Positions 47,396 through 58,700 of a stretch of DNA of 64,000 nt are shown here, one piece after another. Numbering within the stretch: the stretch's first letter is position 1; every line of letters starts with the position of its first letter. The notes under the pieces are model-generated. The model was given only the letters and a program-made list of their open reading frames with translations, was not told where the DNA came from and ran no database searches. The position numbers were made by a program, and so were the translations under genes. The DNA comes from Phoronis australis (lineage: Eukaryota; Phoronida; Phoronidae): assembly GCA_002633005.1 (NCBI GenBank), contig NMRA01000007.1, positions 67,313 through 131,312 on the forward strand, written 5' to 3'.

Positions 47396-48149
47396 CCAAT
47401 GCCTAAAATCTAAAGAAATGTCAAATGGTCACAAAGCCTAAGATCGTTGACAATATCTAAATTAGTTGGTCAATGAAACTGGTGGAGACCAGAGGCAACA
47501 CTGCCAGCTTCAACTTAAGGTGCCAATAACACAAGGAGACCGAAAAAATTTGGACTTTGCTGAACAAGGTTATTTTTAAGGAAATACCAACAAAAACACC
47601 AATGACTGTACTTCCAATTGTGAAACACAACGTAATTCAAAATGCTGAACTTCAGCTTTTTACAAAGCCATTTCACGAGCTTAAAAGCGTGTGCTAGCAC
47701 ATTGCTGCATCATTTTCCGTCCCCATAATAAACAGCTACCTGGCCTTGAGTGACTACCGAGAAAGTGTTGTGCTTAGATTACAAGTATGTCGAATAAACA
47801 ACAATTATGCAAATGAACCATGAAGCAGAAACAAGAACTTCACGTCAGACTAACATACTTGGCGTAAAGATTTCGCCTAAAGTAGTAAAACCTGTTAGTA
47901 CCACACTAAACTCAAGCAAACTCGAATAGATCAGGGTCAACCAGTCTTCCCATTGAACCAATCAATGAGCTCCATTCAGACCATGGTGTCACCACCTGTA
48001 ATTAGGAACTGCTAACTCTGTAGAACCAAAGCAAAAGTTCTACCCCAAAACATGAACCAAAACAATGTTTTTCAAAGATCATAATGCACAGGGCAAGCAC
48101 TGCGACATCACAAAACAAAATATTCACAACGCACATACATATAAATAAG

Positions 48150-48275
48150 AATCGGCAAAAGATACAGTACAAACCAAAAGTATTCAGACAAAATGATGCG
48201 CAATTCCCCCGTCATAGTGGCTGGCCACAAGTTGAATTCGTTGACATAATAGCATTCCTTCCTGATTATGAATAA
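48150..48275. repeat. Copy of a small dispersed repeat with TCTGAATACTTTTGG end
   Basis: In reverse complement it reads GAATTCAACTTGTGG, ACTATGACGGGGGAATTG and TGTCTGAATACTTTTGG, matching plus-strand copies near 7640-7715 and, more weakly, 7330-7400, 4185-4255 and 4800-4870. No function seen. Confidence 0.5.
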
Positions 48276-51200
48276 AATGGAATTTACCAGAACGTTAACT
48301 GAGGTGAAAAACGCTATTCTGTCATTAGCTATTTTGCGGCAATGGCAGTTCATGGGCAGCCACTTTAGCAGTGAAAGGTATAAGAAGTCATGACAGAGAA
48401 ATGATGTTTTGTCCAACTACTTTCGGCATGTACTATACTAAGCAAGAACTTGAAAAATACATTAAAGCCACATGTATAAACAGTAGATCACATAACGGAA
48501 CAAATGTTTCCAACACCACAAAAAAGATTTTAAAAGTTTTGCTCTTTCCATAAACAGGTCTTGACAATGCATTGTTTTTGGACAAAAGCAAGAATGAAAA
48601 TATCCTGGTCAAAACCGGTCATGTTAGTTTAGCTGTAAACTAATGCCCTGTTTAGATGAAAAACGTGAACGCTCAACAAACTGGAAATGTTACTCCAGTG
48701 CAAGTCTATTGAATCCAGACCCAACTGGCAACATTGTATCAGTAGCCAACTCGAGCGCAAAACTGTAGTCAAGATGAAAATGAAGGTCTCATTTGCTCTT
48801 GAGCAACTGCATCAAAGTGAAGCATTACTTTCATTTCTTGGCTTTAACTACTGTTTTCCTGGCATACCGTATATTTACTCTCGGTAGAATTATTGAAAGT
48901 GACGAAAAATGGCCCAGAAAAAGGCCTGCACCTTGGTTCACCATTTAATTCCATTCAACAAACACAAACAAATATGACTAAAACAGATAATGTTCAGTAA
49001 GGGTCACTTAATATTGTTGCAGGAATAGTAAACACTCGCCAGGGGAACAACTATTAAGGTTAAAATATGTCTCTCTAAGATAAGGTTAAAGAAATTAGAA
49101 AGCAGTATAATTGGTTCTGGTCTTGTTGTTTTTCGGAGATGGCGGTGATGGGGCAATTTTTCTTGTCCTTATATGAAGTCACCTGATGCCCATGGAAATG
49201 AGACAGGGTCCTCCTTCAACAAAGAGGAGCAGATTTCAAAAATGAATCCGCCAGACTAGAACCCACCTTTTTCAGCCTACCCAGGGATCTATTGAGTATT
49301 TTAGTAAGAGTAACATGAACAACAATTGCTTCCCCTCAATTTCTATCATAACCACACTGATTTTGAGAATGCAGTCAGAACAAGAGTTCACACAGACAAC
49401 TTTGTTTCCAGTCAAACTTGTCATCTAAACAGGGCTTTAGCAAGATCGATGCCTAACACTTCTAATTAGGCCTATGTACACTACCTTTGCATGCGACTCG
49501 CCGACATGTTTACTGGCCAAAGGAATCAGAGCAAGCCTAAATGAAATAAAACAAAACAAAGCTGACAATGGTATCATGCAAACAAACGATCAATGGTGTA
49601 TTTGGAATAATTTTAATTACTTAGGACTGACAGGGGAGACAACACAAATGGAAACAAAATAAAGAGCATTTTAAGTTTATAACAAATGCGCATCAATTAA
49701 GTTCATTTGAGCGACACCCACTATGACTCATTTCCTTATAGTTATGAGCCACAAGTCTGTATGACCAGACCTTCCCAATCAAGTAGCAGTATGAAGACTT
49801 GTGGCAAAATACAGGGCGTCATTTCTAAATAAACTTCAAAATTTCACACTGCATGGGTAGTTCTTCTCGTCACCTGATCATGAAACTTATATCACCATGC
49901 AGAGCTAACAACCGTTTTAACAGCATTTTATCGCATCAGTTTTTTACCACATGATTCCAAAGCTAGACCAGTCCATGCTCCAAGCTCAACATACATACAA
50001 CTATTGGGCTCATGCGACTTGGTAGAATCTAAGTGTGTAAACAAGTGTTCTGACAACTTTTCAGTTAAAAACTTCAAATAAAAAAGTCATCTACATATCA
50101 GTATACTAGTTCATGGAAATCAGAGTAGGTAGACATTGGCCAAAATTTCCTACAACGTTGTACAGGAAAAATCAGTTTGTATGAAGTCAGGGCTTTAGTC
50201 CTACACAGCATTAATAAGGTTACGCCAAAATTGGAAACTTCATGTGAAACAAATGAAGTTACAATAGGACTGAGCTTCATAAACGCCAGAATCTCATGAG
50301 TTAAGGTAGAGTTGTCACGTGCCTCATGTGTGATACATGGCTATCTCGTATCTACGGAACATAGGCCAGGGCACATCATAGAACATCAGGCCACTCCAGG
50401 TTGTTGCTAGGTTCCGTCTTTCTAAACTTGAGTAGATACCATAACCTAAGATCACGATGGACATCTGTTCCCATGTACTGCCAAGACTTCAACATTCATG
50501 AGCCTGGCTACTGTTGAACCAATGGAGACCAGGCCAAATCTACTTCTACAGGGCCTCATCAATTGAGGAGAAAGGTGCATGTGCATTCAACTTCAATGAT
50601 GGGAACTTTTTGGGGTGAGGGTAAAATTTTACAATCCCAATCACCATAAATAGCATTTCCCACCCCTATTGCAAGCACTTAAAGGTTGTGCCTCGAGTAG
50701 CCAAAACTAACTTTTTGTACTCTTTCAAATTGTCACCTGTGCAAGCAACAAGTGATTTGCACCTCAAGGGGAAAATCTTCTATCACTTAAGGGAAGTTTT
50801 TTGGGCTTCACAAGTAGATTTCATTTCGCATGACGTTTAAATAATTTCACAGGGGAATGGGGCCGATGTTTGTCTCCAGAATCTAAGGATAGAGCTCCCT
50901 GTTCGAGCTACTGTCATTCATTGCAGTTGTGCAGGCTGCTAGGATTGCAAACCATGCAAGATCATGATATTCAAATGTATGCAGTCCCACAGATACTCCA
51001 CTCTCCCAATAAGCACTTTTGTCCTTACAGTTCAGAAAAAATCAAGCCAGTACCAATTCCAAATCATTGACATAGATTAAACTAAGCTTTTGCACAGAGC
51101 ATGCCTGTTGTTGTTGCAGTTGTTAGCCTTGGCCCATTTTATTTTGCTACATGCAGATTTTGCCACACTAATCCAATATCCAAGAAACCAGAACTGTCTC

Positions 51201-51500
51201 TACAACTCCTATTGGATAACTTCTTCGTACTGCCAGGTAAAAAAACTCAGTCCTTAAACAAGGCACTACTCAGTTGGGATTAGAGTCTAGCACAATCATC
51301 CGAGCAATGGCCATTCCCAATCACTATTCACTCATTTACAAAAATACTCAAAAGCGTGAAACAGAGCGCACGAAATAATTCACAAAGTCAATTACGCCAA
51401 CATATTTGGAATAAATATATGAAATTTTGTCAAGGCACTATCAAATTTTCTGTCACAGGAAAAATTTTTAAAGACTTTGGTTGTTTTTGTCAGGAATAGT

Positions 51501-51554
51501 TAGAGAACCAGATGATGCTTGTTATTGAGTGGAGAAAATCAGTTCTCAAAATGC
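51501..51554. repeat. Short hairpin repeat, copy 2
   Basis: TAGAGAACCAGA and TCAGTTCTCAAAATG flank a loop with TGTTATTGAGTGGAG. Confidence 0.6.
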
Positions 51555-52182
51555 AGGCACTTTGTAACCGCGTACAAACATTCTTGCATACTTCTGAGAG
51601 CGAAAATGAATCCCGAGTTTATGACCCCCAAGACAGTGTCCTTTCTGCCCATGCCTTTGTAATACTTACCAAGGCTCAATGTGTTTCATGTTTTGTAACT
51701 TTTATAATGTGTTTTTACTTGATTCGAGTTGTGTTTTGAAGGGATACACTTTGGCACTGTTCAGTTATACGATGATCCTTGATTTAGGCAACCAGTTTCT
51801 TCCACTGAATTCAGTAATTGCCTGGTTATCTAAAACAGTTTCCTTCTCTAACAGACCCGTTATGACGTTATGCCTATGGTTCTCTAAATCAGGAACCACT
51901 GAAATACAACCAGTGCTGGCACTTTGAAAGGCCAGTGAGGTATACATGGTTCACTGCAATAGGGGCTTTTTAAAAATCTTTTGTTGGAACACACGCACCC
52001 TCGTTTCTAGTGATGGCCCCTCCCCCTCCTCCACAGTACTGCCACTGGCTCCATCTCCAGACCCAGTTTACCATGATCATGAACAAGCTGACTGTCAAGC
52101 AAAAAACATCTCACCAGAGCAAATAAATAAAGTCTGACTGACACAAAAGACACGAGACAGTTGTATTCTAAGAACTTACACG

Positions 52183-52480
52183 GCAGGACAAACAAGTCGA
52201 CTTTACTCTCTGCCAGCCCTGATCCGCACTAGTCTCAGTCTGACTGGAAGGAATGGAGCGAGTGTTGAGGCTGTTGAGCTGAGTAACTTCTTCGACTGTT
52301 ACTTTCGATACAAACCTACGTTCAACCCAAACAAATATCAATTCGGACATGAGATAGCGTGGTCGAAATAAGACATATTTGCACTCTGAATAACACCCTT
52401 ACTGAAAAATTACTGCAAATCACTGCTTCCTCACATCCCGGTGAGAGAACTGTCAATATGGCGGAAGCAAAGGTTGATGA
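52183..52480 (-). other. KLC: Candidate non-coding first exon of KLC
   Basis: A consensus donor CTGCCGT|GTAAGT on the minus strand ends at 52183. Upstream, near 52450-52463, lies CCGCCATATTGAC, a YY1-type motif often found just after animal start sites. A short frame MSELIFVW... is open here but is not KLC-like. The matching acceptor upstream of 40378 was not pinned down. Confidence 0.4.
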
Positions 52481-52830
52481 TAAAACTGTGAATGTAAAAT
52501 GAAAAATTGTGTGTCGAATCATTGAATATGCATAGATGTAGTTTATACCGCTTGTGATTTTATTAAAATATTAATCTCTAGGTTCACGTAAGATATACTT
52601 ACTTCAACAATCTTTATTAGAAATCTCATTAAAAGTTTTTCTAAAACAATGCTTCATCCGGGCAACTCATTTGCGCAATCGGGATCTCAGTAGGTACGTG
52701 AGGTGATCAGCGTTTCTGGTTTAAAACTTACAAACAAACTAAATTTCTGTCTAATTCTTTGTATCGCATGTGTTAGCAGCTTACCTATGTCAACGACATG
52801 ATTGTTTTGTTGTAGGTTCTGGTTGGACCG
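52480..52830. promoter_or_regulatory. Probable bidirectional promoter of KLC and eIF5
   Basis: The two genes are head-to-head. Candidate first exons with good donors face away from this interval (minus donor at 52182, plus donor at 52964), and GCCAT(A/T)TT motifs occur on both sides (minus near 52460, plus near 52893). No TATA box was convincing. Start sites are inferred only. Confidence 0.4.
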
Positions 52831-52963
52831 TGCTTTCCGAAGGCGAGTGAGAAGACAACAGCTGTCGACCCGCGTGTCACCAGTTGATCACGCCATTTTC
52901 TTTTTCATTTTTATACATTTTATCAAGTTTACATCGTTTTTATGACTTTGTGTATTCAAGAAA
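52830..52963 (+). other. EIF5: Candidate non-coding first exon of eIF5
   Basis: It ends at a consensus donor TCAAGAAA|GTAAGT at 52963 and contains GCCATTTTC near 52893. The acceptor of the next exon, TCTTCTTTTTGCAG, ends at 55503, which would give an intron of 2540 nt that holds one snoRNA copy. Confidence 0.4.
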
Positions 52964-53331
52964 GTAAGTATTTGTGACTTAAAGTATACTTTACATTTGA
53001 TGATAACTTACTTTTCTTCAAGAAAGATTGAAAATAACTGCATTTGAATTTCCACGATAACCGATTACATCATCCTAATTTTTTGTGGATAATCTTGCTT
53101 TTAACAGCGTTTATGTCCTCGTAGTTTTTTATGAGTAATCCCTAGAAAATATGTTCCTATTAGCTTCCTTTTGTAAATCACATCTCAGAAATCGCAGAAT
53201 GGAGTCAAATGATGCTCGGATTATGCCTTTGTGGTCTAGACAGTAACTCTGTCTGCACTGGCTGCAGTAGAGACAATGGTCAGCCATATGCTGAAAGCTT
53301 TTTGGTGAATTTAGCCTCACACTGATTAAGG

Positions 53332-53891
53332 CAGGGACTCATCTAGGATTTGAAAATTAGGGGTCCAAATTCGTGAGACTGACAAATCGTGCAAAGCGCA
53401 AATCTGAGGCGCGCAGCGCTGATGGGGGGGGGGAAGGTTTGGGGAGGGGGGATTCCCCCTCCCACTGAGGAAAAAAATTGTTACATAAAAAAGGTCATTT
53501 CCTTGCATTTTATTTAGCACACTGTTTGCATCTCTTTTTCTTGTTCAAAGGACGGCATATAGGAAAACGAAACAAAAATTAGGAGGTTTGTTTCATTCAG
53601 GATGTGTGTATATTATCACTAGACTGCAAAAATCAAGATATGTAAATCTTTTTAGTAAGATAATCTGTTTAGATTTGCATGTTTTTAATGTCAAGTTATT
53701 TCTTAATATTTAGCGAACTTAAACAATGAATTGTAGGTTTCAATAAAATTTATTAATAATCAATGTTAAAATTCTTCGTTTAGCCTTCATTTTCGCCGAG
53801 GTTGTCTTGGAACAGGCCGTCTTTTTCCGTCTTGGCCGTGCCATCCAAAGCCGTCATTTTTTTAGCTGTACGGCCGCTAGATGAGTCCCTG
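53332..53891. mobile_element. 560-bp hAT-like MITE with 8-bp target duplication
   Basis: CAGGGACTCATCTAG at 53332-53346 is exactly inverted as CTAGATGAGTCCCTG at 53877-53891. The flanks are GATTAAGG at 53324-53331 and GATTAAGG at 53892-53899, a perfect 8-bp duplication as hAT transposases make. There is no transposase. The interior has G-runs around 53424-53455 that could form a quadruplex. Confidence 0.92.
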
Positions 53892-54524
53892 GATTAAGGT
53901 TATCAAAATCATGTTTCTATCAATACATAGAGAGAATAGAGGTACAACGTTGGAGGCTGTTGATGTCTCTAATTCCTTCCAACTATAACAAATACTCCCG
54001 TAATTAAACTTTTTTCGAACAATCCATTCGGTTGCCCAAATTGGTAGCTTGCCATTTTTACGTTGCTCCTGCAAGGGAATGATTGTGGGAGAATTTGTTT
54101 GAGCTGGAAAGCTTAACATTTATAGACAGTAACTTCACCAAAAAGCATCTTACTTTCAAACTTTCACCCATAAATTGAAAAAATGGTCACAACTAAAACA
54201 AAAATACAAAGTCACTCGATGCACTGAGTCGGAAAGCTCAGCAGGCAGACTCAACAAAGTGACGTGCGACCAAACTAGGACTGAAAATAAGCTACTGAGG
54301 TCGTTATTTTTTATAAAAAAGATATGTTACTTAATGGCTGGGCGTGAAAAAAATCAACATTTTTGAAAGCAATCGTTGAAGAGTTTTGGAGAATAGTGCA
54401 TGGACCATAGTGTGTGGAATTTTCATGGGAAGCTGCTCAGCCATTACTTAGACATGGTGTTCTTAAGTTACCCACATTTGGACTTTTAGCTAAGGTCCTA
54501 CATTACGTTAACGACCCAAGTCAG

Positions 54525-54605
54525 GGGTGCATCAATGATGATAAAACCCCTACCCTTGACCAATAGTGGAAGTGGTTAATGATTAGTCTTACTGATGGTG
54601 CACCC
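54525..54605 (+). ncRNA. C/D-box snoRNA, copy 1 (in the eIF5 5' UTR intron)
   Basis: A terminal stem GGGTGCA/TGCACCC encloses a C box ATGATGA at 54535-54541 and a D box CTGA at 54592-54595. The guide next to the D box, TGATTAGTCTT, can pair (with one G-U) to the conserved 28S rRNA stretch AAGACUAAUCG, which would place 2'-O-methylation on the A of AAGAC. The 28S sequence is from memory. A near-identical copy lies exactly 2100 bp downstream. Intronic position in a translation-factor host gene is typical for snoRNAs. Confidence 0.75.
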
Positions 54606-54765
54606 TGTTTCTAGTGACTGAGTATTTAGAATAGTTTACCACTGATGCCTTAAGAGGTCCCTATTTTTGCTAACGCTGCAGCATTGTTAACGACTCGACA
54701 AGCTTTGGAGCATGGACAGTGAATACCTCTGAGTTTTAAACTCAAAGGGTGAATGTTCATTTAGT

Positions 54766-55275
54766 CAGGGCTTGGAATTTTCCGCGGAAACGCGGATTTC
54801 CGCTTTTTTCAAATGTGCTTTCTGCTTTTTTTATAATATTTCCGCGTAAAAAAAATCGGATTTGATGTAAAATTTCCGCGGCAAATTCCTTTCTTACCAC
54901 GGCGTTGCAGACGACGTTCACTTCGAAAAGCGGAAGTTGCTCTTTATGTTTCGGAGGAACGTAAATTGTCAACATTGCCAGGGCACCTGGGACAGCGTGG
55001 TGGGATTTTCAATGGCGTCTCGTGTTATTGTTAAGCGCGGCGCCAATACTACCGCTCTGTAGCCAGAAAGTGTGTGGGTTGGGAGTGGACGGGCGAGCCA
55101 AAGGGACGCAGACGCATGCTACTGATGGTGGTAACGTGTTTTTTTTTTTTAGTCCTCCTGATTTTTGTCGGGGAAAGGTTCATATTGACCATTTCAAGGC
55201 TGGTTATCGGGCATGATTTGGGTCGTAAAAGTTTCAAAGTTTCCGCATTTTTGTCATTGGTCATTCCAAGCCCTG
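54766..55275. mobile_element. 510-bp hAT-like MITE
   Basis: CAGGGCTTGGAAT at 54766-54778 is inverted as ATTCCAAGCCCTG at 55263-55275. The flanks share TTTAGT (54760-54765 and 55276-55281), probably the remains of a target duplication. Subterminal TTTCCGC motifs repeat inside. Several short frames cross it; none is recognisable. Confidence 0.75.
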
Positions 55276-55503
55276 TTTAGTACACATTGTGCCTTTCAGT
55301 AAGATTGAGATTTATTGTTAGTCATCTAAAGTCCGATTTTACTTTGTTAAATTTGAGTATTATATTACATTGGGCTTGTTGTAAATTTTTGTCAGAATGG
55401 GAATGCCATTTGAAAAACTGCTAATACATTGTATTTTAAGGTGATTGGTATGTTTGCTTCACTGTATTGTGATGGACGCTCAACTCTATTCTTCTTTTTG
55501 CAG

Positions 55504-55744
55504 GGCTTCTGCTGCTTAGCCCCAAAGGACGGCGTAAATTGTTAGTAAAAAGGACTTTCAGTTCAACCTGCCCAAGAAGGTTTATGAATTTCTGTAAGCA
55601 GAACTCGACAGAATTTTGTCACGACGCTGGAGTCCACAGAAAACACATAGGCCACAGGAGTAAAAACACAAGATGTCTGTCAACGTTAACAGAAACGTGA
55701 CTGATGCGTTCTACCGGTACAAAATGCCCAAGCTCATAGCTAAG
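55504..55744 (+). CDS. EIF5: eIF5 first coding exon (CDS from 55673)
   Basis: The acceptor TTTTTGCAG ends at 55503; 169 nt of 5' UTR then ATG at 55673 in ACAAGATGTC. Donor GCTAAG|GTATGT. It encodes the 24-residue N-terminus with Arg15. Confidence 0.93.
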
Positions 55745-58700
55745 GTATGTCTTTTTGTGCCGCAGGTTTTATCAGCCTGTGTGTTTGGTATTGATTTAGC
55801 AGGTAGTGACAGTGCCAATGTTGAAGTGGTCGTGGATAGCTCTATTGATTTTGTAAGTATATGAAGCTTATCCATTATTCATAGTCCAATTAATCTAACG
55901 TATCCTGATTTTGACTCACTTGCACAGTGACACTAATGTCAATGTTAATTTTATAGTGTGTTATTACATTGCATTTAAGTAGCTTGCCTGTTGCCTGACT
56001 TTTCTTGATAGGAAGTTGTGCAAACAAAGTGAGTGCAATTGTGTATGCTCCACAGGTTAGGAAGGATAATAATATTCATATTGTGGCAGGTATCAAATTT
56101 CTGAAATTCATGTGTTTAATAGCCATTTTCCGATATTGCTCGACGTGTTGAAGTTTGTTGTGTCGCAGGATGGCGGGAGTGTATTCTGTGCAAACATGCA
56201 GCGCAGCCTACAGTCTACATGTAGCTTTGACAGTGGAACTTCAAGTGTTTTAGTTCTTTGCTTTTACCATTCCTTATATGGTGTCATGTTCAAATGTGAA
56301 TAAAAGAAATTGCATTTTGTCTCCTCACGTCTTTGCCATCAGAATTTGAAGTTCAGTGTCGCAGAAGTGGAATGTTTTCTGTTCAGTCATTGTACATAAA
56401 TGATGCATTATTAAGGTAGTAATGTTCACAAGATTGTCGCAGTGTCAATGTGATGTCTTGCTGTTTACAGGTGGAGGGTAAAGGTAATGGCATAAAGACG
56501 GTGTTGGTCAATATGACCGAAGTGGCCAAGGCCTTGGCCCGACCCCCCACGTGTAAGTAACACGCGTGCACTCACACACACACACATACACACTTGTGTA
56601 CGGGGGTAGAACTCCTCAAGTCAGCGGTGCATCGGTGATGATAAAACCCCTACCCTTGACCAATAGTGGAAGTGGTTAACGATTAGTCTTACTGATGGTG
56701 CACCCTCTGTACACAGTGACTGAATATTTGAATTGTCACATGAACTCTGTTCTCTTATCATGAAACATTGTGAATGGTTCAGCAGCTCTTAAGCAGTGAT
56801 TTTGACCTTGTTTCTCGCATTCAAATGAACAAAGATATTTTCTTTGGCATTTAGAAAGACGACAACGTTTTTTTTTTCGCATTATGCCTTTAACGTGTTT
56901 ATATGTTATCGTTTACTCGATTTTTATAGATATAGTCGGTTATTTGAAGCACATAAATAATATTAAAAATAATACAATTCTGTGTGTCCATATTTGCTTA
57001 GTACAAACGTAGTGTGTTCAGTTTGTGAACATTCAATGGCCAACAATGCTTGCGACGGTTAGCCTAATGTCTAATTTTACAGATCCCACCAAGTACTTTG
57101 GCTGTGAGCTTGGTGCCCAGACAACACTTAACGTCAAAGACGAACGCTTCATTGTCAATGGCTCTCACGACTGCAACAAGTTGCAAGAGATACTTGACGG
57201 CTTCATTAGCAAATTTGTGCTTTGCCCGGAGTGCGACAACCCCGAAACCAATCTGGTGTGTGCAATTTCGTCGTAAGATTATTTCTACGTTCATGTTACC
57301 TTTTCGTTTTCACATGTGTGGGAAGAGATGTAGTGTGAATAGAATGTTAGCTCTATGTCCGTGTAAGGGTTTGGGGATATGGCCACTGAAGTTGGTAAAT
57401 TTCAGCATAATTGAATATTAGTGCCAGCAAATTGTGCTAGGCACTTTTTTCTCAGTGGTAAGGCATATAGTCCTGCCAGTCAAAGTGTTATGTCCTTTCC
57501 ACTTGCTGCCTCAGTGTGAAATCCACACAATAAGCTCTTTGGAATTGGTGGCCCCAAGGTTGGGGTCTGTCTATTGGAAAACGTTCATCAATCAGAAGGC
57601 GTGGGCACCTTACTGTGTAAGGAGAGTGCTGCTAAATGGGATGAAATGCTGTTTTGAGCGATTGTAATGATTGAACTGGTGTTGCCATAAACATGTCTGT
57701 TGCCAGTAGTTATGTGTTGGTATTTTCTCTCGCAGATTGTCAATCAGAAGAAGCAGAACATTGGTCAGCGTTGTATGGCCTGTGGTCACACTGGACAGAT
57801 AGACATGCGTCACAAGCTGACCACCTTCATTCTGAAGAATCCACCTCAGTCCGATCAGCAGAATGTAAGCCGGGTCAAATGATGATGTTACGGGGCAATA
57901 GCCGGATATAACGCGCTCATATTTTGAGAACCAGTTTTATGTCCGTTATTGAGTGGAGAAAACTGGTTCTCAAATCATGATACAGTAAAATCTCACCAAT
58001 TCTGAACAAAGTCAAACTTGATAATTTTTCAAAGGCTTAAACTGTAGGTGGTGGAAACCGACTTTTATCATGGGCGTACGCTTACCACACACTGCAAAAA
58101 AGTCTTACCATGCACAAAAATTGCCTTGGAAACTGAGCTCCAGTCAGGCACTCGTACCACTGACGGTGTCACCCAATTTCAGTGTTTCTCTGTGTGTGTG
58201 TGTCTGTGATCAATCACTAGCTTTAAAAATTGTATGTGGTAATAGTGCTTGAATGTGGTTGTAGATCAGCTTCTGTGGTAAGGTTTTTGTGGTCGGTAGG
58301 ATTGTTGAACAATTTGAATGCTCACACTGTTCAGAACATCCAATAGCTGTGGTACAGAGCTATAAATGTATAAAGTATTTATTTGGTGCTAGATGTCTTT
58401 TATGAATCAAATGAAAACATGAATTGTCACTTGTATGCTATATTGTGTCGGCGAGGTTTTTTTGTAATGTAAGTTGTTAGTGGGAGTAACGGATTTAAAA
58501 TAGGGATGTTTCGAGTATCTTACAATTGTTAGCTTTGACATGAACTGTACCTCGAACAGTACCGTGATCCTAAAACAAATCCTGTCAGCTTTGAAAAAGA
58601 TGCCTCCGGTAATTATTTTGGTATTTAATTTTAAAATTAAATATGAAGGAAATGTCAGCAGACTTGAATTATTCTCTTATTTAGTTTTGCGCTTTGTCTC

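Larger units (their letters stand above)
40379..52182 (-). other. 11.8-kb region upstream of the KLC start, probably the first KLC intron
   Basis: No coding exon recognised. It holds a polypurine stretch (about 41643-41762), repeat copies at 42205-42560 and 43985-44155, the 1468-bp TIR element with its split host repeat (45320-47140), a 43-bp triplicate (47268-47395) and a hairpin repeat (51501-51554). Confidence 0.6.

Noticed and set aside
52168-52350. Short minus-strand frame starting MSELIFVW as a KLC N-terminus
   Set aside because: Not KLC-like, and no acceptor upstream of 40378 could be fixed to test the join. Kept only as a candidate non-coding exon.
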